DNA of 64,000 nucleotides from Mixta tenebrionis (GCF_006517625.1 NZ_VHQI01000014.1:22130-86129), one strand, 5' to 3'. Positions 49,008 through 60,660 are shown, numbered from the stretch's first letter. Made by a program: numbers and translations. The notes: generated by a model from the letters alone, not told the origin.

Positions 49008-51032
49008 TTATGCGCCTTTTTTCGCCTTATCCAGCATCGCGCGCAGGCCTGCGACGCGGCTCTGTCCGGTTTTCATCCGTTCCTCTGCGCTGACCGCCTT
49101 CCGCTCGGTTTCCCATATCAGATCGTCCTGCGGCAGCTCAAGCAGGAAGCGGCTCGGTTCAGGGCGCACCAGTTCGCCATACTGCCGTCGCTCGCGGCAC
49201 AGCGTAAAGGTCAGCTCTTTCTGCGCGCGGGTAATGCCGACATAGGCCAGACGGCGCTCCTCTTCGATATTATCTTCGTCGATGCTGCTTTGATGCGGCA
49301 GCAGCCCCTCTTCCATGCCAACCAGGTAGACATAGGGGAACTCCAGCCCTTTGGAAGCATGCAGCGTCATCAGCTGTACCTGGTCCAGCTCTTCATCGCT
49401 TTCGCCGCGCTCCATCATATCGCGCAGCGTGAAGCGCGTGACCACCTGCGTCAGCGTCATCGGCTCATCAATATCGCTGCCTTCCAGCATTTCCGTCATC
49501 CACTGAAACAGCGTATTGACGTTTTTCATGCGCATCTCCGCCGCTTTCGGGCTGGTAGAGGTTTCAAACAGCCAGCTTTCATAATCGATGCCGCGAATCA
49601 GATCGCGCACGGCGACGATCGGCTCACGCTCCGCGCGCTGCGCAATCTCCTGCAGCCAGCCGGTAAAGCGTTGCAGGTTCTCCAGCCCGCGCCCGGTTAG
49701 CGTCTGGCTCAGACCCAGATCGAAGCTGGCCGTGAACAGGCTTTTGTTGCGCTGATTGGCCCATTCACCCAGCTTTTGCAAGGTCGCCGGGCCGATTTCA
49801 CGCCGCGGCGTGTTGATAATGCGCAGGAAGGCGCTGTCATCATCCGGGTTGGTTAATACGCGCAGGTAGGCGAGCAGATCCTTAATCTCCGGGCGCGAGA
49901 AAAACGAGGTGCCGCCGGAAATGCGATAGGGGATGCGGTTCTGCATCAGCATCTTTTCAAATACCCGCGACTGATGGTTGCCGCGGTAGAGAATGGCGTA
50001 ATCCTTGTACTGCGTTTTGTTGATAAAGTGATGGGCGATAAGCTCGCCGGTAACGCGCTCCGCCTCATGCTCTTCATGATTGGCGCTAAGCACCTTCAGC
50101 TCAACGCCGTAGCCCAGCTCAGAAAACAGCCGCTTCTCGAAGACGTGCGGGTTGTTGGCGATCAGGATGTTCGCCGCCTTCAGAATACGCCCGGTGGAGC
50201 GGTAGTTCTGCTCCAGCTTGATCACCTGCAGCGCCGGAAAATCTTCTTTCAGCAGCACCAGGTTTTGCGGCCTGGCGCCGCGCCAGGAGTAAATCGACTG
50301 GTCGTCATCGCCCACCACGGTAAAGCGCGCGCGGGCGCCCACCAGCAGCTTTACCAGTTCATACTGGCTGGTGTTGGTATCCTGATACTCATCCACCAGC
50401 AGATAGCGGATACGCTGTTGCCAACGCTCACGCACCTCCTGGTTACGCTGCAGCAGCAGCGTCGGCAGCAGAATCAGATCGTCAAAGTCAAGCACGTTAC
50501 AGGATTTCAGGTGGCGATCGTACAGCTCATAGCAGTGCGCGAAAATACGATCGCGCTCTGACTGCACGCGCCCCTGCGCCTGCAGCGGATCGATCAGATC
50601 GTTTTTCCAGTTTGAAATCATTGAGATCAGCTGCTGCAGCAGGGTTTTATCGTTCTCCAGCCACTGCCCGGTAAGATCCTTCAGCAATGCCAGCTGATCC
50701 TGATCGTCAAACAGCGAGAAGTTAGATTTCATCCCCAGCGCTGCATACTCGCGCTTGATGATCTCCAGCCCCAGCGTGTGGAAAGTGGAGATCATCAGGC
50801 CGCGCGCCTCTTTACGGCCGAGGGTTTGCGCCACGCGCTCTTTCATCTCGCGCGACGCTTTATTGGTAAAGGTGACGGCAGCGATATGCCGCGCCTGATA
50901 ACCGCACTCACGGATCAGATGAGCGATTTTATTGGTAATGACGCGCGTCTTGCCGGAACCCGCGCCAGCCAGCACCAGACAAGGGCCGGTGACAAATTCG
51001 ACAGCGTGTTGTTGGCTGGGATTAAGACGCAT
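49008..51032 (-). CDS. rep: Replication-fork DNA helicase Rep
   Basis: Rep (674 residues) is an SF1A 3'-5' helicase that travels with the replisome and removes nucleoprotein blocks. Walker A AGAGSGKT is at ~22-29, motif II is [10 protein letters not shown], motif III is [13 protein letters not shown] and motif VI is [12 protein letters not shown]. It is a paralogue of the uvrD product in the same window, but lacks its C-terminal Tudor-like extension. It is divergent from ppiC. Confidence 0.97.
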   Translation of the reverse strand: MRLNPSQQHAVEFVTGPCLVLAGAGSGKTRVITNKIAHLIRECGYQARHIAAVTFTNKASREMKERVAQTLGRKEARGLMISTFHTLGLEIIKREYAALGMKSNFSLFDDQDQLALLKDLTGQWLENDKTLLQQLISMISNWKNDLIDPLQAQGRVQSERDRIFAHCYELYDRHLKSCNVLDFDDLILLPTLLLQRNQEVRERWQQRIRYLLVDEYQDTNTSQYELVKLLVGARARFTVVGDDDQSIYSWRGARPQNLVLLKEDFPALQVIKLEQNYRSTGRILKAANILIANNPHVFEKRLFSELGYGVELKVLSANHEEHEAERVTGELIAHHFINKTQYKDYAILYRGNHQSRVFEKMLMQNRIPYRISGGTSFFSRPEIKDLLAYLRVLTNPDDDSAFLRIINTPRREIGPATLQKLGEWANQRNKSLFTASFDLGLSQTLTGRGLENLQRFTGWLQEIAQRAEREPIVAVRDLIRGIDYESWLFETSTSPKAAEMRMKNVNTLFQWMTEMLEGSDIDEPMTLTQVVTRFTLRDMMERGESDEELDQVQLMTLHASKGLEFPYVYLVGMEEGLLPHQSSIDEDNIEEERRLAYVGITRAQKELTFTLCRERRQYGELVRPEPSRFLLELPQDDLIWETERKAVSAEERMKTGQSRVAGLRAMLDKAKKGA

Positions 51033-51115
51033 AGAAGTACTCAGTGAAAAGGAGGAGGGTTAATTAACAGCGTGGTAGTATATCCAGCAGCATCCATACG
51101 ACTCAAGGCACGATC

Positions 51116-51397
51116 ATGGCAAAAACCGCAGCGGCAATGCATATCCTTGTAAAGGAAGAGAAACTGGCGCAGGAGCTTCTGGCGCAGCTGGAAAAGGGCG
51201 CCGACTTTGAAAAGCTGGCGAAAAAACACTCTACCTGTCCAAGCGGACGTAAAGGCGGCCATCTGGGAGAATTCAAAAAAGGCGCGATGGTGCCCGCATT
51301 TGATAAAGCGGTATTTTCCTGCCCGCTGCTGACGCCTTACGGCCCGCTGCATACGCAGTTCGGCTACCATATCATCAAGGTGCTCTACCGCAACTAA
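51116..51397 (+). CDS. ppiC: Parvulin-type peptidyl-prolyl isomerase
   Basis: PpiC (93 residues, as in E. coli) is a cytoplasmic single-domain parvulin. Family blocks are [40 protein letters not shown] and [19 protein letters not shown], with the two active-site histidines (HIL and GYHIIKV). It is located between rep and ilvC, as in E. coli. Confidence 0.96.
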   Translation: MAKTAAAMHILVKEEKLAQELLAQLEKGADFEKLAKKHSTCPSGRKGGHLGEFKKGAMVPAFDKAVFSCPLLTPYGPLHTQFGYHIIKVLYRN

Positions 51398-51402
51398 CAA
51401 AA

Positions 51403-51424
51403 CGGGAGAGCGCTGGCTCTCCCG
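51403..51424. terminator. ppiC/ilvC bidirectional terminator
   Basis: The perfect 9-bp stem CGGGAGAGC/GCTCTCCCG with a 4-nt loop lies between the convergent genes, preceded by A-rich and followed by TCAGGTTTA sequence. Confidence 0.75.
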
Positions 51425-51452
51425 TCAGGTTTATCTCTCGCTGGTTAAAAGC

Positions 51453-52928
51453 TTAGCCAGCAACGGAGATACGCTTCATATCAGTCATATAACCGCGCAG
51501 CTTGCGGCCCACCGCTTCGATCGGATGGTTACGTACCGCCTCGTTCACGTCGCGCAGCTGGGCGTTATCTACCGCCGCAGGCGCTGTCGCCTTGCCTAAA
51601 TCGCCCGCCTGCAGCGTGGTCATAAACTCTTTCAGCAGCGGCACCGCCGCGTTAGCGAACAGGTAGTTGCCATACTCAGCGGTATCAGAGATAACCACGT
51701 TCATTTCATACAGGCGCTTACGAGCGATAGTATTGGCGATCAGCGGCAGCTCATGCAGCGATTCATAGTAGGCGGATTCAGCAATAATGCCGGAATCGAC
51801 CATGGTTTCAAACGCCAGCTCTACGCCCGCTTTAACCATTGCCACCATCAGCACGCCGTAATCGTAATACTCCTGCTCGGAGATTTTGCCATCGTACTGC
51901 GGCGCATTTTCAAAGGCGGTCTGGCCGGTCTCTTCACGCCAGGTCAGCAGTTTTTTATCGTCGTTCGCCCAGTCGGCCATCATGCCGGAAGAGAATTCGC
52001 CGGAGATGATATCGTCCATATGTTTCTGGAACAGCGGCGCCATAATGGTTTTCAGCTGTTCCGACAGTGCGAAAGCGCGCAGTTTCGCCGTGTTCGACAG
52101 GCGATCCATCATCAGCGTAATGCCGCCGTGCTTCAGCGACTCGGTGATCGTTTCCCAGCCGAACTGCAGCAGTTTGCCCGCCCAGGCCGGATCGGCGCCC
52201 TCCGCTACCAGCTTGTCGTAACAGAGCAGCGAACCCGCCTGCAGCATTCCGCAAAGGATAGTTTGCTCGCCCATCAGGTCAGATTTCACTTCGGCGACGA
52301 AAGAGGATTCCAGCACGCCCGCACGATGACCGCCGGTAGCCGCAGCCCAGGCTTTGGCAATCGCCATACCTTCGCCTTTGGGATCGTTTTCCGGGTGTAC
52401 CGCAATCAGCGTCGGCACGCCGAAACCGCGCTTGTACTCTTCGCGCACTTCGGTGCCGGGACATTTTGGCGCTACCATCACCACGGTAATATCTTTACGG
52501 ATCGCCTCGCCCACCTCGACAATGTTAAAGCCGTGCGAATAGCCCAGCGCGGCGCCATCTTTCATCATCGGCTGCACCGCCTGCACCACGGCGGAGTGCT
52601 GTTTGTCCGGCGTCAGGTTAACCACCAGATCGGCCTGCGGAATCAGCTCTTCATAGGTGCCCACCTTAAAGCCGTTTTCCGTCGCCTTGCGCCAGGAGGC
52701 GCGTTTTTCCGCAATCGCCTCGGCGCGCAGCGCGTAAGAAACGTCCAGCCCGGAATCGCGCATATTGAGGCCCTGATTAAGGCCCTGAGCGCCACAGCCA
52801 ACGATGACGACTTTTTTCCCTTTCAGGTAGCTTGCTTCATCAGCAAATTCATCACGCGTCATAAAGCGGCATTTACCTAATTGCGCCAGCTGCTGACGCA
52901 GGTTCAAAGTATTGAAATAGTTAGCCAT
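51453..52928 (-). CDS. ilvC: Ketol-acid reductoisomerase (class II)
   Basis: IlvC (491 residues) converts acetolactate/acetohydroxybutyrate to dihydroxy acids with NADPH and Mg2+. The NADPH motif is [20 protein letters not shown], and the long class II form with duplicated C-terminal knotted domains is evident (KARI domains from ~210 and ~355). Metal ligands lie in [14 protein letters not shown] [31 protein letters not shown] at 52928 is the family start; the ORF opens 6 bases earlier. It is divergent from ilvY, which activates it when acetolactate accumulates. Confidence 0.97.
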   Translation of the reverse strand: MANYFNTLNLRQQLAQLGKCRFMTRDEFADEASYLKGKKVVIVGCGAQGLNQGLNMRDSGLDVSYALRAEAIAEKRASWRKATENGFKVGTYEELIPQADLVVNLTPDKQHSAVVQAVQPMMKDGAALGYSHGFNIVEVGEAIRKDITVVMVAPKCPGTEVREEYKRGFGVPTLIAVHPENDPKGEGMAIAKAWAAATGGHRAGVLESSFVAEVKSDLMGEQTILCGMLQAGSLLCYDKLVAEGADPAWAGKLLQFGWETITESLKHGGITLMMDRLSNTAKLRAFALSEQLKTIMAPLFQKHMDDIISGEFSSGMMADWANDDKKLLTWREETGQTAFENAPQYDGKISEQEYYDYGVLMVAMVKAGVELAFETMVDSGIIAESAYYESLHELPLIANTIARKRLYEMNVVISDTAEYGNYLFANAAVPLLKEFMTTLQAGDLGKATAPAAVDNAQLRDVNEAVRNHPIEAVGRKLRGYMTDMKRISVAG

Positions 52929-53057
52929 GGGCACTCCGTTTTTGAGGTTGTGTTTAGCGTTATTTTTTCTCGCGAATCCCGCTAAGGCTCGCTTTCTGTT
53001 AGCCCCATCATATGACAGGAAATCCGTTGCTTAAATTGATATATTAACAACGCTGCA

Positions 53058-53072
53058 TTGCAATAACTGCAA
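53058..53072. promoter_or_regulatory. Candidate IlvY operator
   Basis: TTGCAATAACTGCAA (TTGCA-N5-TGCAA) is a perfect interrupted palindrome of the LysR T-N11-A type in the 167-bp ilvC/ilvY divergent region, 24 bp before the ilvY start. Autoregulation of ilvY and activation of ilvC from such tandem operators is established in E. coli. Confidence 0.65.
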
Positions 53073-53095
53073 CGTAAAAACGAGGCCTGAATCGC

Positions 53096-53977
53096 ATGGA
53101 TTTACGAGACCTGAAGCTTTTTTTACATTTGGCTGAAAGCCGCCACTTCGGACGCAGCGCCCGCGCGATGCACGTTTCGCCATCCACGCTGTCGCGCCAG
53201 ATACAGCGTCTGGAGGAAGATCTCGGCCAGAGCCTGTTTTTACGCGATAATCGCACCGTTACGCTCACCGAGGCGGGCGAGCTGCTGCGCCAGTTCGCCC
53301 AGCAAACGCTGCTGCAGTATCAGCAGATGCGCCACGCGATAGAGCAAAACGGCCCTTCGCTAAGCGGCGAACTGAAACTCTTCTGTTCGGTGACCGCCGC
53401 CTATAGCCATCTGCCGCCGATTCTCGATCGTTTTCGCGCCGAACATCCGCAGGTGGAAATCAAACTAACTACCGGCGACGCCGCCGACGCGGTGGAAAAA
53501 GTACATAGCGGCGATGCCGATCTGGCGATCGCCGGCCGTCCTGAAAGCCTGCCCGCCAGCATCGATTTCACGCCGCTGGGACATATTCCGCTGGTGCTGA
53601 TCGCGCCAGCGCTGCCCTGCCCGGTGCGCCAGCAGGCGACGCAGCCGGAGCCGGACTGGGCGCAGATCCCCTTTATTCTGCCGGAACAGGGCCCGGCGCG
53701 GCGCCGTATCGATCTCTGGTTTCGCCGTCAGCGCATCGCTAACCCGCTGATTTACGCCACCGTTTCCGGCCACGAGGCGATTGTTTCGATGGTAGCGCTG
53801 GGCTGCGGCATCGCCCTGCTGCCGGACGTGGTGCTGGAAAACAGCCCGGACCCGGTACGCAACCGGGTGCTGGTGCTGGATGATATCGACGCCGTGGCGC
53901 CTTTCGAGCTGGGCGTCTGCGTGCAGAAAAAGCGGCTCGGCGAGCCGCTGATGAAGGCCTTCTGGCAGCTGCTTTAA
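53096..53977 (+). CDS. ilvY: LysR-type activator of ilvC
   Basis: IlvY (293 residues) binds acetolactate or acetohydroxybutyrate and activates ilvC. The N-terminal helix-turn-helix is HFGRSARAMHVSPSTLSRQIQRLEEDLG (~17-44), with the effector domain from ~92 (GELKLFCSVTAAYSHLPPIL). It is divergent from ilvC and abuts the convergent ilvA end with no intervening base, so no intrinsic terminator separates them. Confidence 0.96.
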   Translation: MDLRDLKLFLHLAESRHFGRSARAMHVSPSTLSRQIQRLEEDLGQSLFLRDNRTVTLTEAGELLRQFAQQTLLQYQQMRHAIEQNGPSLSGELKLFCSVTAAYSHLPPILDRFRAEHPQVEIKLTTGDAADAVEKVHSGDADLAIAGRPESLPASIDFTPLGHIPLVLIAPALPCPVRQQATQPEPDWAQIPFILPEQGPARRRIDLWFRRQRIANPLIYATVSGHEAIVSMVALGCGIALLPDVVLENSPDPVRNRVLVLDDIDAVAPFELGVCVQKKRLGEPLMKAFWQLL

Positions 53978-55522
53978 TCAGCCCGCCAGGAAGAAGCGAA
54001 ACGCCGGGTTCCGGCTCTCATCATGGAAATCGTAGCCCAGCGCGGTCAGGTGCTCCGCAAAGCGCGGTTCGTCGTCGCCCAATTCAAACGCGGCCAGCAC
54101 GCGCCCGTAATCGGTGCCGTGGCTACGATAGTGAAACAGCGAGATATTCCAGTGGGTGCCGAGCGTTTGCAGGAATTTCAGCAGCGCGCCGGGCGCCTCC
54201 GGGAACTCAAAGCTGAACAGGCGCTCGCGCAACGGTTTGGAAGGGCGCCCGCCAACCATATAACGCACATGCAGCTTGGCCATCTCATCATCAGAGAGGT
54301 CGACCACCTGATAGCCGTTTGCGGTTAGCTCGCTAACAATCTCCTGGCGCTCTTCCGCGCCGCGCGCCAGCCGTACGCCGACAAAAATGCAGGCGTCATG
54401 CGCATCGGCGTAGCGATAGTTGAATTCGGTTACCGACCTGCCGCCCAGCGTCTGGCAGAAGCGAAGAAAACTGCCCTGCCGCTCCGGAATAGTGACCGCC
54501 AGCAGCGCCTCGCGCTGCTCGCCCAGTTCACAGCGTTCCGAGACATAGCGCAGGCCATGAAAGTTAACGTTGGCGCCGGAAAGGATGTGCGCCAGCCGCT
54601 CGCCCTGCACATTATGCTGCTGGATATATTTTTTCATCCCCGCCAGCGCCAGCGCGCCGGATGGTTCCGCGACGGCGCGCACATCCTCAAACAGATCTTT
54701 CATCGCCGCGCAGATGGCATCGCTGTCGACGGTGACGATATCATCCAGGTAAGCCTGGCAGAGACGGAAGGTTTCATTGCCGATGCGCCTTACCGCCACG
54801 CCTTCGGCAAACAGCCCGACGCGCGGCAGATCTACCGGTTCGCCCGCCTCCAGCGCCGCCTTCAGGCAGGCGGAGTCGGCCGCCTCGACCGCGATCACTT
54901 TAATTTGCGGCATCAGCTGTTTAATCAACACCGCAACGCCCGCCGCCAGCCCGCCGCCGCCAACCGGCACAAAGATGCGATCGAGATGCGCATCCTGTTG
55001 CAGCAGCTCCATCGCCAGCGTCCCCTGCCCGGCAATTACCGCCGGATGGTCGAAAGGCGGCACAAAGGTGTAGCCCTGCTGCTGCGACAGTTCAATCGCC
55101 TTCGCCTTCGCCTCATCAAAATTAGCGCCGTAGAGATAAGCCTCGCCGCCAAAGGCGCGCACCGCCTCGACTTTGATATCCGCCGTGGTCACCGGCATTA
55201 CAATCAGCGAGGTAATACCGAGTTTGCTGGCGGAAAGCGCCACGCCCTGCGCATGGTTACCGGCCGAAGCGGTCACTACGCCGCGCGCCTTTTGCTCCGC
55301 ATTCAGCCCGGCGATCATCGCGTAGGCGCCGCGCAGTTTAAAACTGTGCACCGGCTGTCGATCCTCACGCTTTACCAGCACCGTATTGCCGAGACGGGCG
55401 GAAAGTTTCTCCATTTTTTGTAATGGCGTAACCTGCGCCACTTCATAAACCGGCGAGCGCAGCACAGCGCGCAGGTATTCGGCGCCGCACGGCGCCTCTG
55501 GTAACGGTTGCGATTCAGCCAT
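53978..55522 (-). CDS. ilvA: Threonine deaminase (biosynthetic)
   Basis: IlvA (514 residues) makes 2-oxobutanoate from threonine, the committed isoleucine step, inhibited by isoleucine. The PLP lysine is Lys62 in HSFKLRGAYAM; the glycine-rich phosphate loop is PVGGGGLAAGVAVL. Two C-terminal ACT-like regulatory domains follow (~from 330 and ~425). It is the last gene of ilvLGMEDA, 2 bp after ilvD. Confidence 0.97.
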   Translation of the reverse strand: MAESQPLPEAPCGAEYLRAVLRSPVYEVAQVTPLQKMEKLSARLGNTVLVKREDRQPVHSFKLRGAYAMIAGLNAEQKARGVVTASAGNHAQGVALSASKLGITSLIVMPVTTADIKVEAVRAFGGEAYLYGANFDEAKAKAIELSQQQGYTFVPPFDHPAVIAGQGTLAMELLQQDAHLDRIFVPVGGGGLAAGVAVLIKQLMPQIKVIAVEAADSACLKAALEAGEPVDLPRVGLFAEGVAVRRIGNETFRLCQAYLDDIVTVDSDAICAAMKDLFEDVRAVAEPSGALALAGMKKYIQQHNVQGERLAHILSGANVNFHGLRYVSERCELGEQREALLAVTIPERQGSFLRFCQTLGGRSVTEFNYRYADAHDACIFVGVRLARGAEERQEIVSELTANGYQVVDLSDDEMAKLHVRYMVGGRPSKPLRERLFSFEFPEAPGALLKFLQTLGTHWNISLFHYRSHGTDYGRVLAAFELGDDEPRFAEHLTALGYDFHDESRNPAFRFFLAG

Positions 55523-55524
55523 CC

Positions 55525-57375
55525 TTAGCCTCCCAGTTTCGATTTATCACGCACCGCGCCTTTGTCGGCGCTGGTCGCCAGCGAGGCGTAGGCGCGCAGC
55601 GCGAAAGAGACCTGGCGCTGACGCGAATGCGGCGTGTAAGCGGCTTCACCGCGCGCCTCTTCCATTTCACGACGGGCATGCAGCTCGCTCTCCGGCACAT
55701 CCAGACGGATGCCGCGCCTGGGGATATCGATCTCAATCATATCGCCATCTTTCACCAGCGCGATGGTGCCGCCGCTGGCCGCTTCCGGCGAGGCGTGGCC
55801 GATAGAGAGGCCGGAGGTGCCGCCGGAGAAACGCCCATCGGTGATCAGCGCACAGCTTTTACCCAACCCCATCGATTTCAGATAGGTAGTGGGATAGAGC
55901 ATTTCCTGCATCCCCGGCCCGCCTTTCGGCCCTTCGTAACGAATAACCACCACGTCGCCAGCGACGACTTTGCCGCCCAGAATCGCCTCAACGGCATCCT
56001 CCTGGCTCTCATACACTTTGGCCGGGCCGCGGAAAGTCAGGATCTCTTTATCCACGCCGGCGGTTTTAACGATGCAGCCATCTTCCGCCATGTTGCCGTA
56101 GAGCACCGCCAGCCCGCCATCCTGACTGAAGGCGTACTCGCGCGAACGGATACAGCCTTCGCGGCGATCGTCATCCAGCGTATCCCAGCGGCAATCCTGC
56201 GAGAACGCCTGTGTGGTGCGGATGCCAGCCGGCCCGGCGCGGAACATTTTCTTCACCGCCTCATCCTGCGTCAGCATGATGTCGTAGTTATCAAGCGTTT
56301 CACGCAGCGTAGTGCCGAGTACGTTGTGAACGTTGGTATCCAGCAGCCCGGCGCGATCCAGCTCGCCGAGAATGCCGATCACGCCGCCGGCGCGATGGAC
56401 ATCTTCCATATGATATTTCTGCGTACTGGGCGCCACCTTGCACAGGTGCGGCACCTTGCGCGACAGCCGATCGATATCGGAAATATTGAAGTCCACTTCG
56501 CCTTCCTGCGCCGCCGCCAGCAGGTGCAGCACGGTGTTGGTGGAGCCGCCCATGGCAATATCCAGCGTCATGGCGTTTTCAAACGCGGCTTTGGTAGCGA
56601 TATTGCGCGGCAGCGCCGTTTCGTCATCCTGCTCGTAGTAGCGCTTCGCCAGCGTAACAATGCGCTTGCCGGCGTTAATAAACAGCTCTTTACGATCGGC
56701 ATGGGTCGCCAGCAGCGAGCCGTTGCCCGGCTGAGAAAGCCCCAGCGCTTCGGTAAGGCAGTTCATCGAATTTGCGGTAAACATGCCGGAGCAGGAGCCG
56801 CAGGTCGGACAGGCTGAACGTTCGATCTGTTCGCTGTCGGCATCGCTGACGTTCGGGTTAGCGCCCTGAATCATGGCATCCACCAGATCCAGTTTAATGA
56901 TTTTATCGGAGAGCCTGGTTTTACCCGCCTCCATCGGCCCGCCGGAAACGAAAATCACCGGAATATTCAGGCGCAGCGCCGCCATCATCATTCCCGGCGT
57001 GATTTTGTCGCAGTTGGAGATACAGACCATAGCGTCCGCGCAGTGAGCGTTGACCATATACTCCACCGAATCGGCAATCAGCTCGCGCGACGGCAGTGAA
57101 TAGAGCATTCCGCCGTGGCCCATGGCGATACCGTCATCGACCGCGATGGTGTTGAACTCTTTCGCCACGCCGCCTGCGGCTTCAATCTGTTCGGCCACCA
57201 GCTTGCCGAGATCGCGCAGGTGCACATGCCCAGGCACGAACTGGGTGAAAGAGTTAACAACAGCGATAATCGGCTTACCGAAATCGTCGTCGGTCATTCC
57301 TGTGGCGCGCCATAAGGCACGGGCGCCGGCCATATTACGTCCGTGAGTAGTGGTTGCGGAACGGTACTTGGGCAT
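55525..57375 (-). CDS. ilvD: Dihydroxy-acid dehydratase
   Basis: IlvD (616 residues, as in E. coli) dehydrates dihydroxy acids to 2-keto acids with an oxygen-sensitive Fe-S cluster. Signatures are [22 protein letters not shown] (a cluster Cys and the Mg-binding residues), [25 protein letters not shown] and [22 protein letters not shown]. Fourth structural gene of the operon. Confidence 0.97.
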   Translation of the reverse strand: MPKYRSATTTHGRNMAGARALWRATGMTDDDFGKPIIAVVNSFTQFVPGHVHLRDLGKLVAEQIEAAGGVAKEFNTIAVDDGIAMGHGGMLYSLPSRELIADSVEYMVNAHCADAMVCISNCDKITPGMMMAALRLNIPVIFVSGGPMEAGKTRLSDKIIKLDLVDAMIQGANPNVSDADSEQIERSACPTCGSCSGMFTANSMNCLTEALGLSQPGNGSLLATHADRKELFINAGKRIVTLAKRYYEQDDETALPRNIATKAAFENAMTLDIAMGGSTNTVLHLLAAAQEGEVDFNISDIDRLSRKVPHLCKVAPSTQKYHMEDVHRAGGVIGILGELDRAGLLDTNVHNVLGTTLRETLDNYDIMLTQDEAVKKMFRAGPAGIRTTQAFSQDCRWDTLDDDRREGCIRSREYAFSQDGGLAVLYGNMAEDGCIVKTAGVDKEILTFRGPAKVYESQEDAVEAILGGKVVAGDVVVIRYEGPKGGPGMQEMLYPTTYLKSMGLGKSCALITDGRFSGGTSGLSIGHASPEAASGGTIALVKDGDMIEIDIPRRGIRLDVPESELHARREMEEARGEAAYTPHSRQRQVSFALRAYASLATSADKGAVRDKSKLGG

Positions 57376-57436
57376 GCTCTGTTTACTCCAGTCTGGATAA
57401 ATAAGCGGGCCCGGCTGGCGCCCGCAAAAGGGTAAG

Positions 57437-58366
57437 TTATGGGTTTACGGGATCTAACCAGCCCCATTTGTCTGCGGTTTCGCCGGTAAACAGGCCAAAA
57501 AACGCCTGCTGGATACGTTTCGTTACCGGACCGCATTTTCCTTCGCCGACCTGAATACGATCTACGCTGCGCACCGGGGTAATTTCCGCCGCCGTGCCGG
57601 ACATAAAGACTTCATCCGCCAGATAGAGCGATTCACGCGACAGCACCTGCTCGCGGACTTCGATACCGGCATCTTTTGCCAGCTTGATGATGGCGTCGCG
57701 AGTGATGCCCGGCAGCGCGGAAGAGGTGAACGGCGGGGTAAAGAGGATGCCGTCTTTCACTTCAAACAGGTTTTCACCGGCGCCTTCAGAGATATAGCCA
57801 TGGGTATCCAGCGCAATGCCTTCCTGATAACCATGACGGCGCGCTTCGCTACCGACCAACAGCGAGGAGAGATAGTTGCCGCCCGCTTTGGCCGCGGTAG
57901 GAATGGTATTCGGCGCCACGCGGTTCCATGAGGAAACCATCGCGTCGATGCCCTGCTCCAGCGCTTCAGCGCCCAGATAAGCTCCCCACGGGAACGCGGC
58001 GATAATCACATCCGTGCTGTAGCCTTCCGGCGGGTTGACGCCCAGGCCTACGTCGCCAACAAACGCCAGCGGACGGATATAGGCGCTTTTCAGTTTGTTC
58101 ACGCGCAGAACCTCGCGGCTGGCGGCCATCAGTTCATCCACGCTGTACTGCAGCGGAAACCGGTAGATTTTGGCGGAGTCGCGCAGGCGCTGCATGTGTT
58201 CACGATGGCGGAAGACTACCGGTCCTTTATGCGAATCGTAGCAACGGATGCCTTCAAAAACTGACGTGCCGTAATGCAGAGCATGGGACATCACGCTGAC
58301 CTTTGCCTCTTCCCACTTCACCATTTCGCCGTTGAACCAGATAAAGTCTGCTTTCTTGGTGCTCAT
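57437..58366 (-). CDS. ilvE: Branched-chain amino acid aminotransferase
   Basis: IlvE (309 residues, as in E. coli) is a fold-type IV PLP enzyme carrying out the last step of isoleucine, valine and leucine synthesis. Signatures are [21 protein letters not shown], the PLP lysine in [15 protein letters not shown], and the class-IV block [18 protein letters not shown]. It lies between ilvM and ilvD. Confidence 0.97.
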   Translation of the reverse strand: MSTKKADFIWFNGEMVKWEEAKVSVMSHALHYGTSVFEGIRCYDSHKGPVVFRHREHMQRLRDSAKIYRFPLQYSVDELMAASREVLRVNKLKSAYIRPLAFVGDVGLGVNPPEGYSTDVIIAAFPWGAYLGAEALEQGIDAMVSSWNRVAPNTIPTAAKAGGNYLSSLLVGSEARRHGYQEGIALDTHGYISEGAGENLFEVKDGILFTPPFTSSALPGITRDAIIKLAKDAGIEVREQVLSRESLYLADEVFMSGTAAEITPVRSVDRIQVGEGKCGPVTKRIQQAFFGLFTGETADKWGWLDPVNP

Positions 58367-58384
58367 TCTTATTTCCTTTCGCGA

Positions 58385-58642
58385 CTAGGCGCGGATTTGT
58401 TGTGTTGTCTGTTGTTGAATCTGGACGCAAGCGACATCCATCAATTTGCACAGCTGTGTTGACAGTAAATCGACTGAGCGTGGGCTGGCAACGGTCATTT
58501 CGATATTAATATTCTCAGCGTTAGCGACGGCGGCCATATTCATGGAACAAACCCGAAAGCCGCGATGGCGAACGACGCGCAAAATGCGTTCCAGAACTTC
58601 AGGCCGAAAGCGGGCTTCAATAGACAACTGGTGCTGGTTCAT
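58385..58642 (-). CDS. ilvM: Acetolactate synthase II small subunit
   Basis: IlvM (85 residues) is the single-ACT regulatory subunit of AHAS II, needed for full IlvG activity. The sequence begins [29 protein letters not shown], typical of the ACT fold. It overlaps the ilvG stop by 4 bp (ATGA), indicating coupled translation. Confidence 0.96.
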   Translation of the reverse strand: MNQHQLSIEARFRPEVLERILRVVRHRGFRVCSMNMAAVANAENINIEMTVASPRSVDLLSTQLCKLMDVACVQIQQQTTQQIRA

Positions 58643-60285
58643 ACGGTTTTCTCCATCATATTTGCGTTGCTGGCGCCGGGCGGCACCAGAGGCCAGACGT
58701 TTTCAAGCTCGTTAATGGCCACATGCAGCAACCAGGGGCCTTGACTGGTCAGCAGGGCATCTAATGCAGCGTCGACCTGATCTTTACGGGTAATACGCTG
58801 GCCGGGGATATCGAAAGCGCTGGCCAGCGTCAGGAAATCGGGATTGTCGGAAAGGTTGGTTTCGCTGTAGCGTTCCGAAAAAAACAGCTGCTGCCACTGG
58901 CGAACCATCCCCAGGCGCTGGTTATCCAGCAGAACGATTTTGATCGGCAGCCCTTTACGTTTGATGGTGCCCAGTTCCTGTACATTCATCATGAAGGAGC
59001 CATCACCGGAAACGCAGATGACGGTATCTTCAGGCCGGGCGACCTGCGCGCCTATCGCGGCGGGCAGGCCGAATCCCATGGTGCCCAGACCGCTGGAGGT
59101 AATAAAGTTTTCAGGCGCGGTAAAGGTCATATGCTGCGCCGTCCACATCTGATGCTGACCGACATCGGTGGTCACCACGGTACGGGCATCTTTACGATCG
59201 GACAGCTGACGCAAAAACAGCGGGGCATAGATAGCCTCGCCCGGATGATCGTAACGCCAGCTATGCCCGGCTTTTAACGCCATCACCTCCGCACGCCACT
59301 CATCGATCTGGCACGGCTGCGCCAGCGCCAGCAGCTGCGTATTCAGATCGCCCTGCAAACCGACATGCACACGACGCAGCTTATTCAGTTCCGCCGGATC
59401 GATATCCATGTGGATAACGCTGGCATGCGGGGCGAAAGTATCCAGTTTGCCGGTAACGCGATCGTCAAAGCGCGCGCCGACGGCAATCAACAGATCGCAC
59501 TGCTGTACGGCCAAGTTCGCCGCTTTTGTCCCATGCATGCCCAACATGCCAAGGTAACAGGGATCGCCGGCATCCGGGGCGCCCAGCCCTTTCAGCGTTG
59601 CGACCGCGGGAATACCGGTCTGTCGGATAAATTCACGTAACGCCGGAACGGCCTGCGCCATCCCTACGCCGCCACCTACATACAACACCGGTTTTTTTGC
59701 CTGGGCGATCAGCATGCGGGCCTGTTCCAGATGCTGCTGCGGACAGGCAGGCATTGCTTCAACGGGCAGCAAATGCGGCGTCAGCTCAGCGCTGGCGATC
59801 TGAATATCTTTCGGAATATCAACCAGTACTGGCCCCGGACGACCTGACTGCGCCATCGCGAACGCCTCGGCCATCACTTCCGGCAAAGACTCCAGCGACT
59901 CCACCAGAAAGCTGTGTTTCGTACAGGCCAGCGACAGACCTAAAACATCTATTTCCTGAAAAGCATCGGTGCCGATCAGCGGTGCGGCAACCTGTCCGGT
60001 GATGGCGACTACCGGAACGGAATCCAACAACGCATCCGCCAGGCCGGTAATCAGGTTGGTCGCTCCCGGCCCGGAGGTTGCGATGCAGACGCCCGTTTTG
60101 CCCGTAGCACGCGCATAGCCGATGGCGGCCATAGCCGCGCCCTGCTCATGACGACACAGTAGGTGTTCGACGCCGCCGTCATATAGCGCATCGTAAACCG
60201 GCATAATCGCACCGCCAGGATAACCAAATACGGTATCAACTCCCTGCGCACGCAATACTTGAACCACCCACTGAGCGCCTGTCAT
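58639..60285 (-). CDS. ilvG: Acetolactate synthase II large subunit (intact)
   Basis: IlvG (548 residues) is a ThDP/FAD enzyme making acetolactate and acetohydroxybutyrate; AHAS II is relatively valine-insensitive. The ThDP glutamate is in [21 protein letters not shown], and the ThDP/Mg motif is [17 protein letters not shown]...[14 protein letters not shown]. The frame is intact, unlike the frameshifted ilvG of E. coli K-12. The start is [15 protein letters not shown] at 60285; ten further upstream codons are open but not family-like. Confidence 0.97.
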   Translation of the reverse strand: MTGAQWVVQVLRAQGVDTVFGYPGGAIMPVYDALYDGGVEHLLCRHEQGAAMAAIGYARATGKTGVCIATSGPGATNLITGLADALLDSVPVVAITGQVAAPLIGTDAFQEIDVLGLSLACTKHSFLVESLESLPEVMAEAFAMAQSGRPGPVLVDIPKDIQIASAELTPHLLPVEAMPACPQQHLEQARMLIAQAKKPVLYVGGGVGMAQAVPALREFIRQTGIPAVATLKGLGAPDAGDPCYLGMLGMHGTKAANLAVQQCDLLIAVGARFDDRVTGKLDTFAPHASVIHMDIDPAELNKLRRVHVGLQGDLNTQLLALAQPCQIDEWRAEVMALKAGHSWRYDHPGEAIYAPLFLRQLSDRKDARTVVTTDVGQHQMWTAQHMTFTAPENFITSSGLGTMGFGLPAAIGAQVARPEDTVICVSGDGSFMMNVQELGTIKRKGLPIKIVLLDNQRLGMVRQWQQLFFSERYSETNLSDNPDFLTLASAFDIPGQRITRKDQVDAALDALLTSQGPWLLHVAINELENVWPLVPPGASNANMMEKTV

Positions 60286-60379
60286 CGTTATTCCCCTATC
60301 GTTTGCCGGGAACAACAGAATTTTATGCTACTGTGCATTGTTTGTTCCTCTTTCATTGACTATCCCGATGCCTGACCAT

Positions 60380-60412
60380 AAAAAAACCCCCGGACCTTTC
60401 GGTGCGGGGGTT
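60380..60412 (-). terminator. ilv attenuator
   Basis: AACCCCCGCACC GAAA GGTCCGGGGGTT hairpin (one internal mismatch) followed by TTTTTT on the minus strand, between ilvL and ilvG. This is the classical rho-independent attenuator of the ilvGMEDA operon. Confidence 0.95.
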
Positions 60413-60434
60413 CTTTTAGATTGAGGCTTGATTT

Positions 60435-60533
60435 TTAAGCCTTTCTTCCTCCAGGTGCAGCCCCGCACGGTGGGATAATAATCACCACCACGCTAATCAC
60501 AACCAGGCTAATCACTCGTAGAAGGGCTTTCAT
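60435..60533 (-). CDS. ilvL: ilvGMEDA leader peptide
   Basis: A 32-codon ORF begins MKALLRVISLVVIS and continues VVVIIIPPCGAA, nearly identical to E. coli IlvL. Fourteen of 32 residues are Ile, Val or Leu, so charged tRNA levels for all three control ribosome stalling and attenuator formation. It ends 23 nt upstream of the attenuator stem; ilvG follows ~150 nt downstream of the leader. Too short for routine ORF calls. Confidence 0.97.
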   Translation of the reverse strand: MKALLRVISLVVISVVVIIIPPCGAAPGGRKA

Positions 60534-60574
60534 ATAATGTTCAAAATTTCGCTTAGTCGAAGTAATGCCTAAAG

Positions 60575-60603
60575 AGGTAACACAGACAGACGCAGCTCGA
60601 CAA
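60575..60603 (-). promoter_or_regulatory. Candidate ilvL promoter
   Basis: TTGTCG (60603-60598), a 17-bp spacer and TTACCT (60580-60575) on the minus strand would start transcription ~35 nt before ilvL, near the distance known for E. coli. The -10 match is weak. Confidence 0.45.
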
Positions 60604-60660
60604 CTATTTTTATTAGTTAATTTTTATGCCGCCTGTATCAGTTTGATTAATGAATATTTA

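Noticed and set aside
51753..52880. 375-residue plus-strand ORF opposite ilvC
   Set aside because: Antisense shadow of ilvC; no start context or homology.
55627..56817. 396-residue plus-strand ORF opposite ilvD
   Set aside because: Antisense shadow of ilvD.
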